Source: Winogradskya humida (lineage in GTDB: Bacteria; Actinomycetota; Actinomycetes; Mycobacteriales; Micromonosporaceae). Taken from it: a stretch of DNA of 64,000 bases. Position 1 is the stretch's first letter. The number at the start of each line of letters is the position of its first letter. A program made the position numbers and the translations under genes. Below are positions 35,053 to 43,388 of the stretch, in pieces. Below the pieces are notes generated by a model that ran no database searches, was not told the DNA's origin, and worked only from the letters and a program-made list of their open reading frames with translations. The stretch is from contig NZ_BOMN01000013.1 of NCBI RefSeq assembly GCF_016862215.1, positions 186,001-250,000 on the forward strand, in the 5' to 3' direction.

Positions 35053-35094
35053 TCGACAGCGGGCAGCCCCGTCGCTAGTTTCGGAACATGTTCC
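35053..35094 (+). promoter_or_regulatory. Leaderless MFS promoter with TetR-type operator on the start codon
   Basis: TCGACA (35053-35058), a 17-nt spacer and TAGTTT (35076-35081) predict transcription starting at about 35088, the A of the MFS ATG. The perfect palindrome GGAACATGTTCC (35083-35094) is centred on that start codon. A bound TetR dimer would block both RNA polymerase and translation initiation. Confidence 0.7.
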
Positions 35095-36488
35095 TAAAGT
35101 CGTCAGGCACCACTCTCGCCGCGGTGGCCGTCGTGCAGTTCATGATCTCCGTGGACCTCTCGGTCGTGAACGTCGGACTCCCCCGCATCGCCACCGGCCT
35201 CGGCTTCAGCACGGCCGGACTGACCTGGGTGATCCACGCCTATGCCCTGGCCTTCGGCGGCCTGCTCCTGCTCGGGGGCAAAGCAGCCGACAGGTACGGC
35301 CGCAAGCGCGTCCTGCTCGCCGGGCTGGCGGCGTTCGGCGTCGCCTCTCTCGCCGGCGGATTCGCCCAGAACCCCGGCCAGCTCGTGGCGGCCCGCGCCG
35401 CCCAGGGCATCGGGGCCGCCGCCCTGGCACCCGCCGCTCTGGCCCTGCTGACCGCCACGTTCCCCACCGGCAAGCCCCGGCTGCGCGCGTTCGGCGTGTG
35501 GAGTGCGATGAACGCGGCCGGGGGCGCCCTCGGTGTCCTGATCGGCGGCGTCCTCACCGAGTACGCCGGCTGGCGCTGGGTGATGTTCGTCAGCGTCCCG
35601 ATGGCCGCCACGGCCCTGGCCCTCACCGCACGCGGCGTCACCGCCGACCGGCCCGTGGCCCCGGACGGCCGCCCGGACGTATGGGGCGCGATCCTCGCCA
35701 CGGCCGGGATGGGTCTGCTGGTGTTCGGCACAGTGCGCACCGACCGGTACGCCTGGACCTCCCCGGTCACCCTGCTCACGCTGGCGATCGCCGCCGCCCT
35801 GCTGACCGCGTTCCTCCTCGTCGAACGCCGGACCACGCGCGACCCACTGATCCGGCCCGGCCTGCTCGCGGGCCGTTCGGTCGCCGGCGCCAACGCCTAC
35901 AACCTGCTGCTCGGCGCCGCCATGACAGCGGCGTTCTACTTCGCCTCGCTCTACCTGCAGCGCGTCCTGGAGATCGGCCCCGCACGGACCGGTCTCATGT
36001 TTCTGCCGTTCGCCCTCGGCGTCATCGCCGGCGCCGTCCTCGCCGTCAAGCTCGGCGCCCGCCACACACCCCGGGCCCTGCTGATCGCCGGAGCCCTGCT
36101 GGCCGCCGCCGGATTCGCCTGGTTCAGCCTGATCAGCCCCGGCGGCACGTTCACCACCGACATCCTCGGCCCGTCGATCCTGGCCGGCATCGGCTTCGGC
36201 ATCTGCCTCGGCACGGTCGTCGCCACCGCCACCGCCGGCGTCGCACCCCACGAAGCCGGCGCGGCCTCCAGCCTGCTCAACAGCTCCCGCCAGATCGGCG
36301 CCTCCCTGGGACTCGCCGCTCTCAGCACCGCCGCCCAGCACCGCACGGGCACCACCCCCACCCCGCAGACCCTCACCGACGGGTACGCCTTCGCGTTCAC
36401 CCTCAGCGCCGCACTCCTGCTCGCCGCGGCCCTCATCGCGTTCACGGTCCTGCGAGACCGCCACCCGGCAACCCTCACCGCGCCGTGA
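35088..36488 (+). CDS. MFS drug:H+ antiporter, DHA2 (EmrB/QacA) type
   Basis: A 466-residue transporter with about 14 membrane segments. The DHA2 signatures are SVDLSVVNVGLPRIATGLG (first helix), LLGGKAADRYGRKRVLLAG (loop 2) and LNSSRQIGASLGLAAL near the end. It probably exports antibiotics or toxic metabolites. It appears leaderless, with the start codon inside the GGAACATGTTCC operator of the divergent TetR. Its 3' end overlaps the convergent MarR-like gene by 14 bp. Confidence 0.93.
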   Translation: MFLKSSGTTLAAVAVVQFMISVDLSVVNVGLPRIATGLGFSTAGLTWVIHAYALAFGGLLLLGGKAADRYGRKRVLLAGLAAFGVASLAGGFAQNPGQLVAARAAQGIGAAALAPAALALLTATFPTGKPRLRAFGVWSAMNAAGGALGVLIGGVLTEYAGWRWVMFVSVPMAATALALTARGVTADRPVAPDGRPDVWGAILATAGMGLLVFGTVRTDRYAWTSPVTLLTLAIAAALLTAFLLVERRTTRDPLIRPGLLAGRSVAGANAYNLLLGAAMTAAFYFASLYLQRVLEIGPARTGLMFLPFALGVIAGAVLAVKLGARHTPRALLIAGALLAAAGFAWFSLISPGGTFTTDILGPSILAGIGFGICLGTVVATATAGVAPHEAGAASSLLNSSRQIGASLGLAALSTAAQHRTGTTPTPQTLTDGYAFAFTLSAALLLAAALIAFTVLRDRHPATLTAP

Positions 36489-36942
36489 CGTTGCCGATCA
36501 TCCGCCGCATCACCCTGAGCGCGGCAACGTACTCCTCATCGGACACACCCTCATGAACCCGCACGCGCACCCCGGTCACCAACTCCTTGATCCGCGCCTG
36601 CCCGTCCCGCCCCGCCCCCGTCAGCGACAACCGCCCGCCCTCATCCACCGTGACCCATCCCCGCGCGAGCAGCTGGTCCACGGCCCGCGGCACGTCATAC
36701 GGGGTGTCCGCGACATCGGCGAGCTGCGCGGTGACCTCCTCGCGGGTGAGACCACCCCCCAGATCCACCCGGGTCAGGGTCCACCACTGCGGCTGCGTGA
36801 CATCGATGCCGGCCATGGCATCCCGCAAGTGATTCACCACCGCCTTGTGCAGCGCCCCACTCCAATACCCGATCGGCTGCGCCGCGAGCGCCTCCTCAGC
36901 TGCGAAAGGATCTGCCGTCGCCTGCACCCCACGCGATTCCAT
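36475..36942 (-). CDS. MarR-like winged-helix protein
   Basis: A 155-residue protein: QPQWWTLTRVDLGGGLTREEV, then VPRAVDQLLARGWVTVDEGGRLSLTGAGRDGQ, then VRVRVHEGVSDEEYVAALRVMRRMIGNV. This is the helix/wing/dimer-helix order of MarR regulators. ATG 36942 gives a start near the normal family N-terminus. It is divergent from a hypothetical gene (24-bp gap) and convergent with the MFS pump. Targets are unknown. Confidence 0.85.
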   Translation of the reverse strand: MESRGVQATADPFAAEEALAAQPIGYWSGALHKAVVNHLRDAMAGIDVTQPQWWTLTRVDLGGGLTREEVTAQLADVADTPYDVPRAVDQLLARGWVTVDEGGRLSLTGAGRDGQARIKELVTGVRVRVHEGVSDEEYVAALRVMRRMIGNVTAR

Positions 36943-36965
36943 ACCGTCGACAGTAGGTTCTACCC

Positions 36966-37628
36966 GTGAACATCGAGATCGTGGAGGGCCGGCTCGCCGA
37001 GACCTCCGGTACGCAACGACGTGCCTTCGGCGAGTTCGCCGGCCCGCACGGCGAGCTCGCCTCGTACGCGTTCGGCTGGACCACCGGCGACGAGCCACGC
37101 GTTGCCACCCTGACCATCGGGATCGGCGCGGGCAATCCGGGCGGCGGCACGTTCCACGCCGTTCTCTCCGAACGCGGGCTCTCGCTCACCGACGAGCCGT
37201 TCGAGCGGGTGCCCCAGGGCGGCCCGGACCTGACCGCGGAGCAGGCCCGCGCGCACGAGGATCTACCCTTCGTGTGGTGGGTCGCCGACCAGGTCATGGA
37301 ACGCGACCGCCGCGCACAATGGATGCGGCACTGGGTCCTGGGCACCAGCGTCATCCAAACCCTGGAGGTCTCCGAGCGCCGCGAGCCCGTCCTCCTGATC
37401 TCCCACGACGCCGACGACGGCATGTGGCAGCTCATCGGGACCACATCCGCATCCGTCAGCACCGGCAGGATCGGCCACCTGCACCACGCCGTGGACCACG
37501 ACCGGACCCTGCTCGACGTCCTCGCCCTGCCACCCGGCCACAGCGCGACCCGAAGCCACGTCGGCGGCACCTGGACCCGTCAGGAGGACAGCGACGCAAA
37601 CGGCATGAGCCCACCCTCAGTGCCATAA
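36966..37628 (+). CDS. Conserved hypothetical protein
   Basis: A 220-residue cytosolic protein with a GTG start close behind a TAGGTT -10-like element, so probably leaderless. The C-terminal half carries EPVLLISHDADDGMWQLIG, then HLHHAVDHDRTLLDVLALPPG, a pattern seen in small uncharacterised actinobacterial proteins. There is no signal peptide, membrane helix or catalytic motif. It shares a 24-bp divergent promoter with the MarR-like gene and may be its target. Confidence 0.7.
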   Translation: MNIEIVEGRLAETSGTQRRAFGEFAGPHGELASYAFGWTTGDEPRVATLTIGIGAGNPGGGTFHAVLSERGLSLTDEPFERVPQGGPDLTAEQARAHEDLPFVWWVADQVMERDRRAQWMRHWVLGTSVIQTLEVSERREPVLLISHDADDGMWQLIGTTSASVSTGRIGHLHHAVDHDRTLLDVLALPPGHSATRSHVGGTWTRQEDSDANGMSPPSVP

Positions 37629-38296
37629 AACAAATAAGGCCGAAGCTCCGGGTACGCGACCAGCGCGCGATCCAATTCCTTGGGCGCCCCAGCGGCCACA
37701 GCCAGAACGGGCTGCGCGCCGAGCAGATCGCGCAGCCCTGAATACGGCCACGCGGCGCCGAGCAGTTCCCTCAGCCGCCCAAGAACAGCAACCGAACCCG
37801 GCGGCACCCCGTCGACGTAGATGTCCGCGACAGCAGGCAGATTCCACGCGTCTGTCGTTCCGCTCCGCCTGCACCCTGGAAAATGCCGCGCCGCAGCACC
37901 TCCCTCACCACGCCACCACGCCGCGTCGATCTCCACGTCACCGCTCTCGAGCAGGTCATCCGCCACGACCGCAGCCGGACCCCGTAAAGCCACAGCGACA
38001 ACCTCCTCCGGAAGCACCACGCCATGCTCCTCGACGTAATGCGCGAGCCCCTCCGGCCACACGAAGTGCTTGCCGTCGGTCAGCTCCGTGGTCCCGTTGG
38101 CAGCGCCACACAACCGGCACACCGACCACCCCGCCGTGGCGACGAAACACGTCCCTGACCGCAGATACGCGGCGACCGCCCGCTGCACGTCAAGGTCGAC
38201 GCCGGCGTGGACGAAGCCACAAACGTCGGGCAGCTCGTCCTCGACCCCCGGCCCGTCCCAGTACCCGATCAATCTCAACGCCCCGGCCACTGCCAC
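37580..38296 (-). CDS. Conserved hypothetical protein with CxxC motif
   Basis: A 238-residue protein starting at GTG 38296, eight bases after GGAG. Its N-terminal half follows an uncharacterised actinobacterial pattern: LRLIGYWDGPGVEDELPDV, VAAYLRSGTCFVATAGWSVCRLCGAANGT, ELTDGKHFVWPEGLAHYVEEHGV. One CxxC could bind metal or be redox-active. The C-terminal third is diverged. It is divergent from a small gene at 38331 and overlaps the convergent hypothetical gene by 49 bp. No function is assigned. Confidence 0.72.
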   Translation of the reverse strand: MAVAGALRLIGYWDGPGVEDELPDVCGFVHAGVDLDVQRAVAAYLRSGTCFVATAGWSVCRLCGAANGTTELTDGKHFVWPEGLAHYVEEHGVVLPEEVVAVALRGPAAVVADDLLESGDVEIDAAWWRGEGGAAARHFPGCRRSGTTDAWNLPAVADIYVDGVPPGSVAVLGRLRELLGAAWPYSGLRDLLGAQPVLAVAAGAPKELDRALVAYPELRPYLFYGTEGGLMPFASLSS

Positions 38297-38330
38297 CCCA
38301 TCCCGCTCCGGCCGCCCACCATAATGCCGA

Positions 38331-38603
38331 ATGGCTTTCGAGGACGATCTATCCGACTGGACCGACTGGGAAGGCGCCGAGTTCCAGCTGGGCAGGGCCC
38401 TGGGCCTGTTCACGGACAAGGTTTTCACCAAATCCAAACGGGTCTTCTGGACAACCAACCCGCCGGACGACGGCCTGCACGAGGCCCTGCTGGCCCTCGT
38501 GCAGGCGGGCGTCCTCGACCGCCGCGACGAACCCGACGACGAGCAATTCCGCTGCCACAGCCCCGACTACGGGCAATTCCGGTGGCACAGCCTCGATGCC
38601 TGA
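38331..38603 (+). CDS. Small acidic hypothetical protein
   Basis: A 90-residue product beginning MAFEDDLSDWTDWEGAEF, rich in Asp, Glu and Trp. The last 20 residues contain a small internal duplication (EQFRCHS, then GQFRWHS) encoded by a near-repeat of 24-27 bp. A CATAAT/TAATGC -10-like sequence five to six bases before the ATG suggests a leaderless transcript, divergent from the CxxC hypothetical gene. No family was recognised. Confidence 0.6.
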   Translation: MAFEDDLSDWTDWEGAEFQLGRALGLFTDKVFTKSKRVFWTTNPPDDGLHEALLALVQAGVLDRRDEPDDEQFRCHSPDYGQFRWHSLDA

Positions 38604-38607
38604 GCCT

Positions 38608-39129
38608 CTACCAGTCGATTGCGGTCATCACCAGCTCGGCGACCTGGCGCGGAGGGCCGGTACCCGCGTCGACGGTCACGTCCTCGATGCGGGCCTGATC
38701 GAGGATCTGGTCCAGCTCGCCGGAGCGTTTCAGGAACCAGCCCAGGCCGGCGGCGTCGTTCGCCTGCCGCCGGGTGAGGCGTTGCCGGACGGTCGGCAGA
38801 TCCACCCGGAGGCGGCAGACGGTGAGCGGGACCCCCAGCGCAACCTGATAGGCGTCACGTTCCGCGGCGCTTTCCGCCACACCGGCCAGGACCAGGCGCC
38901 GCGCTCCCGCCTCGAGGTAGGTGGCGGCGACCGCGTGCAGGTTGCGCAGGGTGATCTTTCCGTTGAAGGGATCGCCGGGCGGGGCCGGCCAGGACCGGCG
39001 CAGCCAGTCGACATCGATGATCGCCGACGGGATCCCGTCCTGGATCAGCAGATCGCCCAGCGCTTCCGCCACGGTTGTCTTGCCCGCACCGACGGTGCCG
39101 GTAATGAGCAGCGCCCTCGCATCAGCCAC
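38608..39129 (-). CDS. P-loop AAA/kinase-like NTPase
   Basis: A 173-residue small NTPase. Walker A is LLITGTVGAGKTTVAEAL (about 8-25). IIDVDWLRRSWPAPP resembles the substrate/Walker-B-like strand of gluconate- or shikimate-kinase-type proteins. LRVDLPTVRQRLTRRQAND suggests a lid. It starts with GTG 39129. The phosphorylated substrate, if any, is unknown. Confidence 0.82.
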   Translation of the reverse strand: MADARALLITGTVGAGKTTVAEALGDLLIQDGIPSAIIDVDWLRRSWPAPPGDPFNGKITLRNLHAVAATYLEAGARRLVLAGVAESAAERDAYQVALGVPLTVCRLRVDLPTVRQRLTRRQANDAAGLGWFLKRSGELDQILDQARIEDVTVDAGTGPPRQVAELVMTAIDW

Positions 39130-39145
39130 CCGCTGAATCTACGGG

Positions 39146-39949
39146 TCAGTTGCGGCTGGCGAGGCGGCGATAGTCGCCGGCGCGCGTCAACGCGAACGCG
39201 AGCAGGCCGACGGTGGCCAGAGCCCAGGCCGGGATGCTGCCCGCGTGCAGGAGCACCGGCAGGTTCTGGGTCAGCACGCTGGGGACCACGACCAGGATCA
39301 GCCAGGCCGTGCCCACGCTCATGGCGGCGAGCTGGACGCCGATCCGGCCGCCCAGCGCGATGGTCGCGGCGGTGCAGGCCAGCGATGGCAGCAGGACCAG
39401 CGCTGTCGAGGACTGCGTGACGGCACCGGCCAGAGCGAGGACGGGGATGACGACGGCCAGCACCGCCGCCGTGCGGCGCAGCAGCATCGTCAGGCCCGCG
39501 GCCGGGGTGCTGGCGACCAGCTCCCAGGCCGGGTCGGCACGCCGGCTCCAGGCCACGGCGACGCCGGGCAGCGGCAGGACGGGCGCGAGCAGCAGGACCA
39601 GGGACGGCAGCTCCGGCGCGAGCTGATCGAGGATGTACGCACAGCCGACCAGCGCCACCGTCATCGTGAGCCAGGGCACCAGGGCCCACGCGAACCAGCG
39701 ACGCCGGACCGCTGACCAGGGTCGTGGTGCCGGTGCCGGGGCGGGGCCCTCGGCGATGCCGCGGTCGATCCCGGCGGCGACGAGGTCGAGCAGTGAGCGG
39801 GTGCCGGCGCTCGCGGAGCGGGAGAGCTCGTCGCGGCACCGCGGGCAGGTCTCGAGGTGGGCCTCGACGGACCAGACGGCGGCGTCGTCGAGGCCGGGGC
39901 CGCCATCCGCATACGCGGCGATGACCTCGGGGGTGGGGTGTGTGGTCAT
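39146..39949 (-). CDS. Zinc-finger anti-sigma factor with membrane domain
   Basis: A 267-residue protein. The cytoplasmic N-terminus has the ZAS motif His31-x3-Cys35-x2-Cys38 (VEAHLETCPRCRDEL), which binds ECF sigma factors. Five to six membrane segments follow (about 80-255). It is coupled to the ECF sigma gene by a four-base overlap (ATGA), the standard arrangement for a cognate pair. The multi-helix membrane part suggests it senses an envelope or small-molecule signal. Confidence 0.9.
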   Translation of the reverse strand: MTTHPTPEVIAAYADGGPGLDDAAVWSVEAHLETCPRCRDELSRSASAGTRSLLDLVAAGIDRGIAEGPAPAPAPRPWSAVRRRWFAWALVPWLTMTVALVGCAYILDQLAPELPSLVLLLAPVLPLPGVAVAWSRRADPAWELVASTPAAGLTMLLRRTAAVLAVVIPVLALAGAVTQSSTALVLLPSLACTAATIALGGRIGVQLAAMSVGTAWLILVVVPSVLTQNLPVLLHAGSIPAWALATVGLLAFALTRAGDYRRLASRN

Positions 39950-40521
39950 GACAGTGCCTCCCGCAACGCCATCCGCGCTCGCCGCGCGCGGGTTTTCACG
40001 GTGCCTTCCGGCACGCCCAGCAGAACCGACGTCTCCCGGACCGAGAGGCCGTCGAGGACCATCGCCCGCAGCACCAGCCGCAGCTCCGCCGGCAGGACCA
40101 GCAGCGCCTGCTCGAGGTCCTGCCCGACCCGGCCCGCCATCACCTCGTCCTCCGCGGCGGGCGCCGTGGTCTCCGTCATCGGGACGGGCGGCACCTGCTG
40201 CTGGCGGGCCCGGCGCCGGAACGCGTCGACGAGGCGGTTGGCGGCGATGGTCCACACCCAGCCCACGGCGCTGCCTGCCGTGACCGTGCCCGCGAAGGTC
40301 CCGGCGGCCCGCCACACCGCCAGGTAGGTCTCCTGCAGCACGTCGGCGACCACGTCCTCGTCGGCGCACCGCCGGCGCAGGCGCACGGCGAGCCACGGCG
40401 AGGTGCGGCGGTAGAACTCGTCGAACGCGAGCCGGTCACCACCGGCGGTGCGCCGCACCAGTTCCTCGTCGTCGGCTTCCTCGTCGTCGGCCGAATCCAG
40501 GCTTCGTCTCACATCAGGCAA
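39946..40521 (-). CDS. ECF RNA polymerase sigma factor
   Basis: A 191-residue sigma-70-family ECF factor. Region 2 spans about 25-95 (RLAFDEFYRRTSPWLAVRL, then DVLQETYLAVWRAA, then WVWTIAANRLVDAFRRRA). Region 4 spans about 130-185 (LVLRAMVLDGLSVRETSVLL, then VPEGTVKTRARRARMAL). It starts with TTG 40521, 11 bases after GGAGG. It is followed by its anti-sigma factor. Two tandem AAGGCCGTCYCTAA repeats lie 50-85 bp upstream and may be part of its own control. Confidence 0.93.
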   Translation of the reverse strand: MPDVRRSLDSADDEEADDEELVRRTAGGDRLAFDEFYRRTSPWLAVRLRRRCADEDVVADVLQETYLAVWRAAGTFAGTVTAGSAVGWVWTIAANRLVDAFRRRARQQQVPPVPMTETTAPAAEDEVMAGRVGQDLEQALLVLPAELRLVLRAMVLDGLSVRETSVLLGVPEGTVKTRARRARMALREALS

Positions 40522-40572
40522 GACGACGCGTCCTCCCGATCGGTTCTCGCTGGAAAGTGATCGTCGTCACAC

Positions 40573-40606
40573 AAGGCCGTCTCTAAAAGCAAAAGGCCGT
40601 CCCTAA
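40573..40606 (-). promoter_or_regulatory. Paired direct repeats upstream of the ECF sigma gene
   Basis: AAGGCCGTCTCTAA (40573-40586) and AAGGCCGTCCCTAA (40593-40606) are direct repeats exactly 20 bp apart, close to two helical turns. They lie in the gap between the sigma gene and the divergent jetA. They could bind a regulator of either gene. Confidence 0.4.
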
Positions 40607-40707
40607 CCGCAGAAGGCATGGCACACGCCACTGCGGGCTCGGCGGGGCGGAAACCCGTCGTACCCCGACCCTATGCTCGCAGTTCATTCAGGGACGGGAG
40701 GGCAGCG

Positions 40708-42246
40708 GTGGAACCCACGATCACGATCGACGACGAGGACGAGGGCCTCTGGCAGTTCGCGGGGCTGCCCGGCGGGCTCCCGCAGGCCGCCTACCTGGTC
40801 GGGCCGCTCGCGGCGCAATACCGGCTGATCGTCGACGTGCTGCTCGCCCAGCAGGAGTTCACCCTGACCGGCGTCGCCGCCGCCGACCTGCCCGAGCTGC
40901 TGCGTGAGCACCTGCAGGCGAGGCGCGCCGACCCCGCGATCGTCGACGACCCCCGGTTCAACCTCGACGCCCGGATGCGCCGGTTGCGCGCCTGGGGGGT
41001 CGTCGACATCTGGCAGGACCGCGCCCGCCGCGATGAGGACTTCCTGCGCAACCTCGACCGCTACCAGCTCACCCCCGGCGCCGCCGACCTGCACCGGGCC
41101 GTGCGGAGCATGGGTGACGACATCGTCGACGAGGCTGCGGCCACCCTGGCGCCCAGCGTCCTGACCGCCCACCTGAGCACGCTGCGTGACACCGTGAGCA
41201 GCGATCCCGCCGCGGCTGCCGGGGCATGGTCGGTCATCCAGACGACGCACCGGGCGATGGCCGACGCCGCAGCCGGGTGGCAGGCCCGGCTGGCCGGCGC
41301 CCAGGCCGGCGCGCCCGACCCGGGCAAGCTGGTGCAGGTCCAGGAGACGCTGCGGCGCTACGTCGAGATGTGGGGCGCCGGCGTCGACACCCACTCGGAG
41401 ACCATCACGGGCCTGGTGAGAAGCCTGGCAGGGGTCGACTGGCGCCGGATCGCCGTGCATTCGCTGGGCGCGAGCGCCGACGACACCGCGGTCGACGACC
41501 TGACCGCGTCCTACGAGCGCACGCTCGACGCGCTGGCCGGCTGGTTCGACGGGCCACAATGCCAGGCCCGCCGCCTGCGCCGGCAGATGAGGGACACAAT
41601 CTCTCCTTTGGTACGCGGCCAGCGCACTCTCGCAGCGGTCGGCGGGCACGTGTCCCGGCGCGCCGAGCTGCTGGCGCTCGCGGGGCGGATCGAGGCGACC
41701 GGCGATGACGAGCAGGGCTGGGCGCTGTGGTGCGCGGCGACCGGGCTCTTCGAGGCGCGGCACCTGCCCGGGGTCGCCCCCGACCCGGCCGGGAACCCCG
41801 CCGCGACGTCGTTCTGGGAGGCCGAGCCGGTCCCGGTCGAGGCGCGGCTGCGCAAGCACGGGCACAAGGCGACCGGCGGGTCGGCTGCGCGCATCCAGGA
41901 CAGGTCGGAGGGGCGGCGGGCGGCGAAGGCGCGGGCATCGGAGATCCAGTCAGCTGCCGCGCGTACGGAAGCCGCGGTTGTCGCCCGGTCCGGGCAGCGA
42001 CTGTCGCAGTGGCGCAAGCTCAGCGGACCCGAATTGGATCTTGTCCTGGTCATGCTGGCGGTCGTCGCCGGGGCACGCGCGGGCAAGGACGGCATGCGCA
42101 GGGCCCGCACGGGCGACGACCGGTGGGAGCTGCGCGCCGAGCCCGCACCCGAGGGTGCCCCGGCCGCCGTCGTGCACACCCCGGACGGGCGGCTCGTGCA
42201 CCCCGACATCCGCCTGCACATCACCGCCGCGGGGAGGTTCGCGTGA
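40708..42246 (+). CDS. jetA: Wadjet-like JetA (TIGR02677/DUF2397), kleisin-type subunit
   Basis: A 512-residue protein recognised as the DUF2397/TIGR02677 family, the kleisin-like subunit of type II Wadjet SMC complexes that recognise and eliminate plasmids. Seen features: an N-terminal winged-helix-like region (LPQAAYLVGPLAAQYRLIVDVLLAQQEFTLTGV), a helical middle (HRAVRSMGDDIVDEAAATL, then HSETITGLVRSLAGVDW) and a C-terminal winged helix ending VHTPDGRLVHPDIRLHI. GTG 40708, six bases after GGGAGG, is preferred over earlier in-frame codons. TATGCT (40672-40677) is a plausible -10. Its stop overlaps the jetB GTG by four bases. Confidence 0.85.
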   Translation: MEPTITIDDEDEGLWQFAGLPGGLPQAAYLVGPLAAQYRLIVDVLLAQQEFTLTGVAAADLPELLREHLQARRADPAIVDDPRFNLDARMRRLRAWGVVDIWQDRARRDEDFLRNLDRYQLTPGAADLHRAVRSMGDDIVDEAAATLAPSVLTAHLSTLRDTVSSDPAAAAGAWSVIQTTHRAMADAAAGWQARLAGAQAGAPDPGKLVQVQETLRRYVEMWGAGVDTHSETITGLVRSLAGVDWRRIAVHSLGASADDTAVDDLTASYERTLDALAGWFDGPQCQARRLRRQMRDTISPLVRGQRTLAAVGGHVSRRAELLALAGRIEATGDDEQGWALWCAATGLFEARHLPGVAPDPAGNPAATSFWEAEPVPVEARLRKHGHKATGGSAARIQDRSEGRRAAKARASEIQSAAARTEAAVVARSGQRLSQWRKLSGPELDLVLVMLAVVAGARAGKDGMRRARTGDDRWELRAEPAPEGAPAAVVHTPDGRLVHPDIRLHITAAGRFA

Positions 42247-43388
42247 ACAGGGAGGCCCAGCGGGCGTTCGTCGGGCTGCTCGATCGGCCCCTGGTCACTC
42301 CGGCCACCGATCCGGAGCTGCTGCGGCTCGTGCTGCGTCACCTGCAGGCGGTCAGCGACAGCGCGCGGCGCCTCGGCTACCGGGTGCAACGCGTCGGCCG
42401 CGCCGTACGCATGATCAGGGTCCCGATCGACGGCACGGTGACCGCACCGCCGCGCCCTGCCGACGCCCCCTCGCGGCGGGTCCTGGCCCTGGTCTGCTGT
42501 CTCGCCGCGTGCTGCGAGGAGATCTCCGAGACGGTCACCCTGCAGCGGCTCTCCGACATGGTCCGCGACCTGCTCGCGGCTCCCGGCCTGAGCGCCACCC
42601 GGCTGAGCGTCACCGGGTACGACCCGGACGAGCGCGCCCAGCGCAAGGCCCTGCGGGACGCCGCGAAGGTCCTCGACACGTGGGGTGTGCTGCACCGGCG
42701 CACCAGCGACGACTCGATGCTCGACGAGTGGACCGAGCGCGGGTCCGGGCCGGGCGCGGGCTACGACGTCGACCGCGACGCGCTGCTGCTGATGACCAGC
42801 CCGGACGTGCTCGACCTGGCGCTGAACCCGCAGGAGCGCCGGCACGAGGCGCTCGGGGTCCGGCAGCTGCGCGCGCTGATCGAGACACCGGCCGTGCTCT
42901 ACGCGGATCTGCCCGGCGAGGAGGCCGACGAGCTGCGGGCCACCCGGGCGCGGCGGGCCGGTGAGGTGACCCAGCTGACGGGCGGTTACGTCGAGACGCG
43001 GGCGGAAGGGCTGGTCGTGGTCCTGACCGACGACGAGCAGCAGGCGACCGTCGCGGAGTGGCCCCGCGCCCGCGCCGCGGACTGGGTCGCCCTGCTCATG
43101 GCCGACCTCGCCGGGCAGCACGGCACGCCCGCACCCGGCGGCACGGTCCGGCTCACCAGCGGGCAGGTGGACGAGGTCGTCGCCGACCTCACCGCATGGC
43201 GCGGCGAATACATGAACAAGGCCCAGAAAACCGTGCCCGGCACCGTACGGGCCGACGCCGAGAACCGCCTCGCCGAGCTGGGCCTGCTCCGGATCTCCCC
43301 CGACGGGAGCTGGACCCTGCTGCCCACCGCCGGCCGCTACCGCGCACCCGGCGTCACCATCACCGACAACACGGGAAGCCGAGCATGA
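42243..43388 (+). CDS. jetB: Wadjet-like JetB (TIGR02678/DUF2398), KITE-type subunit
   Basis: A 381-residue protein of the DUF2398/TIGR02678 family, the tandem winged-helix partner that bridges kleisin and SMC in type II Wadjet. It opens NREAQRAFVGLLDRPLVTP. It continues with RRLGYRVQRVGRAVRMIRVP, VLALVCCLAACCEE, VLDTWGVLHRRTSDD and a C-terminal TAWRGEYMNKAQKTVPGTVRADAENRLAELGLL. It starts with GTG in a GTGA overlap with jetA and ends in an ATGA overlap with jetC, so all three subunits are translationally coupled. Confidence 0.87.
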   Translation: MNREAQRAFVGLLDRPLVTPATDPELLRLVLRHLQAVSDSARRLGYRVQRVGRAVRMIRVPIDGTVTAPPRPADAPSRRVLALVCCLAACCEEISETVTLQRLSDMVRDLLAAPGLSATRLSVTGYDPDERAQRKALRDAAKVLDTWGVLHRRTSDDSMLDEWTERGSGPGAGYDVDRDALLLMTSPDVLDLALNPQERRHEALGVRQLRALIETPAVLYADLPGEEADELRATRARRAGEVTQLTGGYVETRAEGLVVVLTDDEQQATVAEWPRARAADWVALLMADLAGQHGTPAPGGTVRLTSGQVDEVVADLTAWRGEYMNKAQKTVPGTVRADAENRLAELGLLRISPDGSWTLLPTAGRYRAPGVTITDNTGSRA

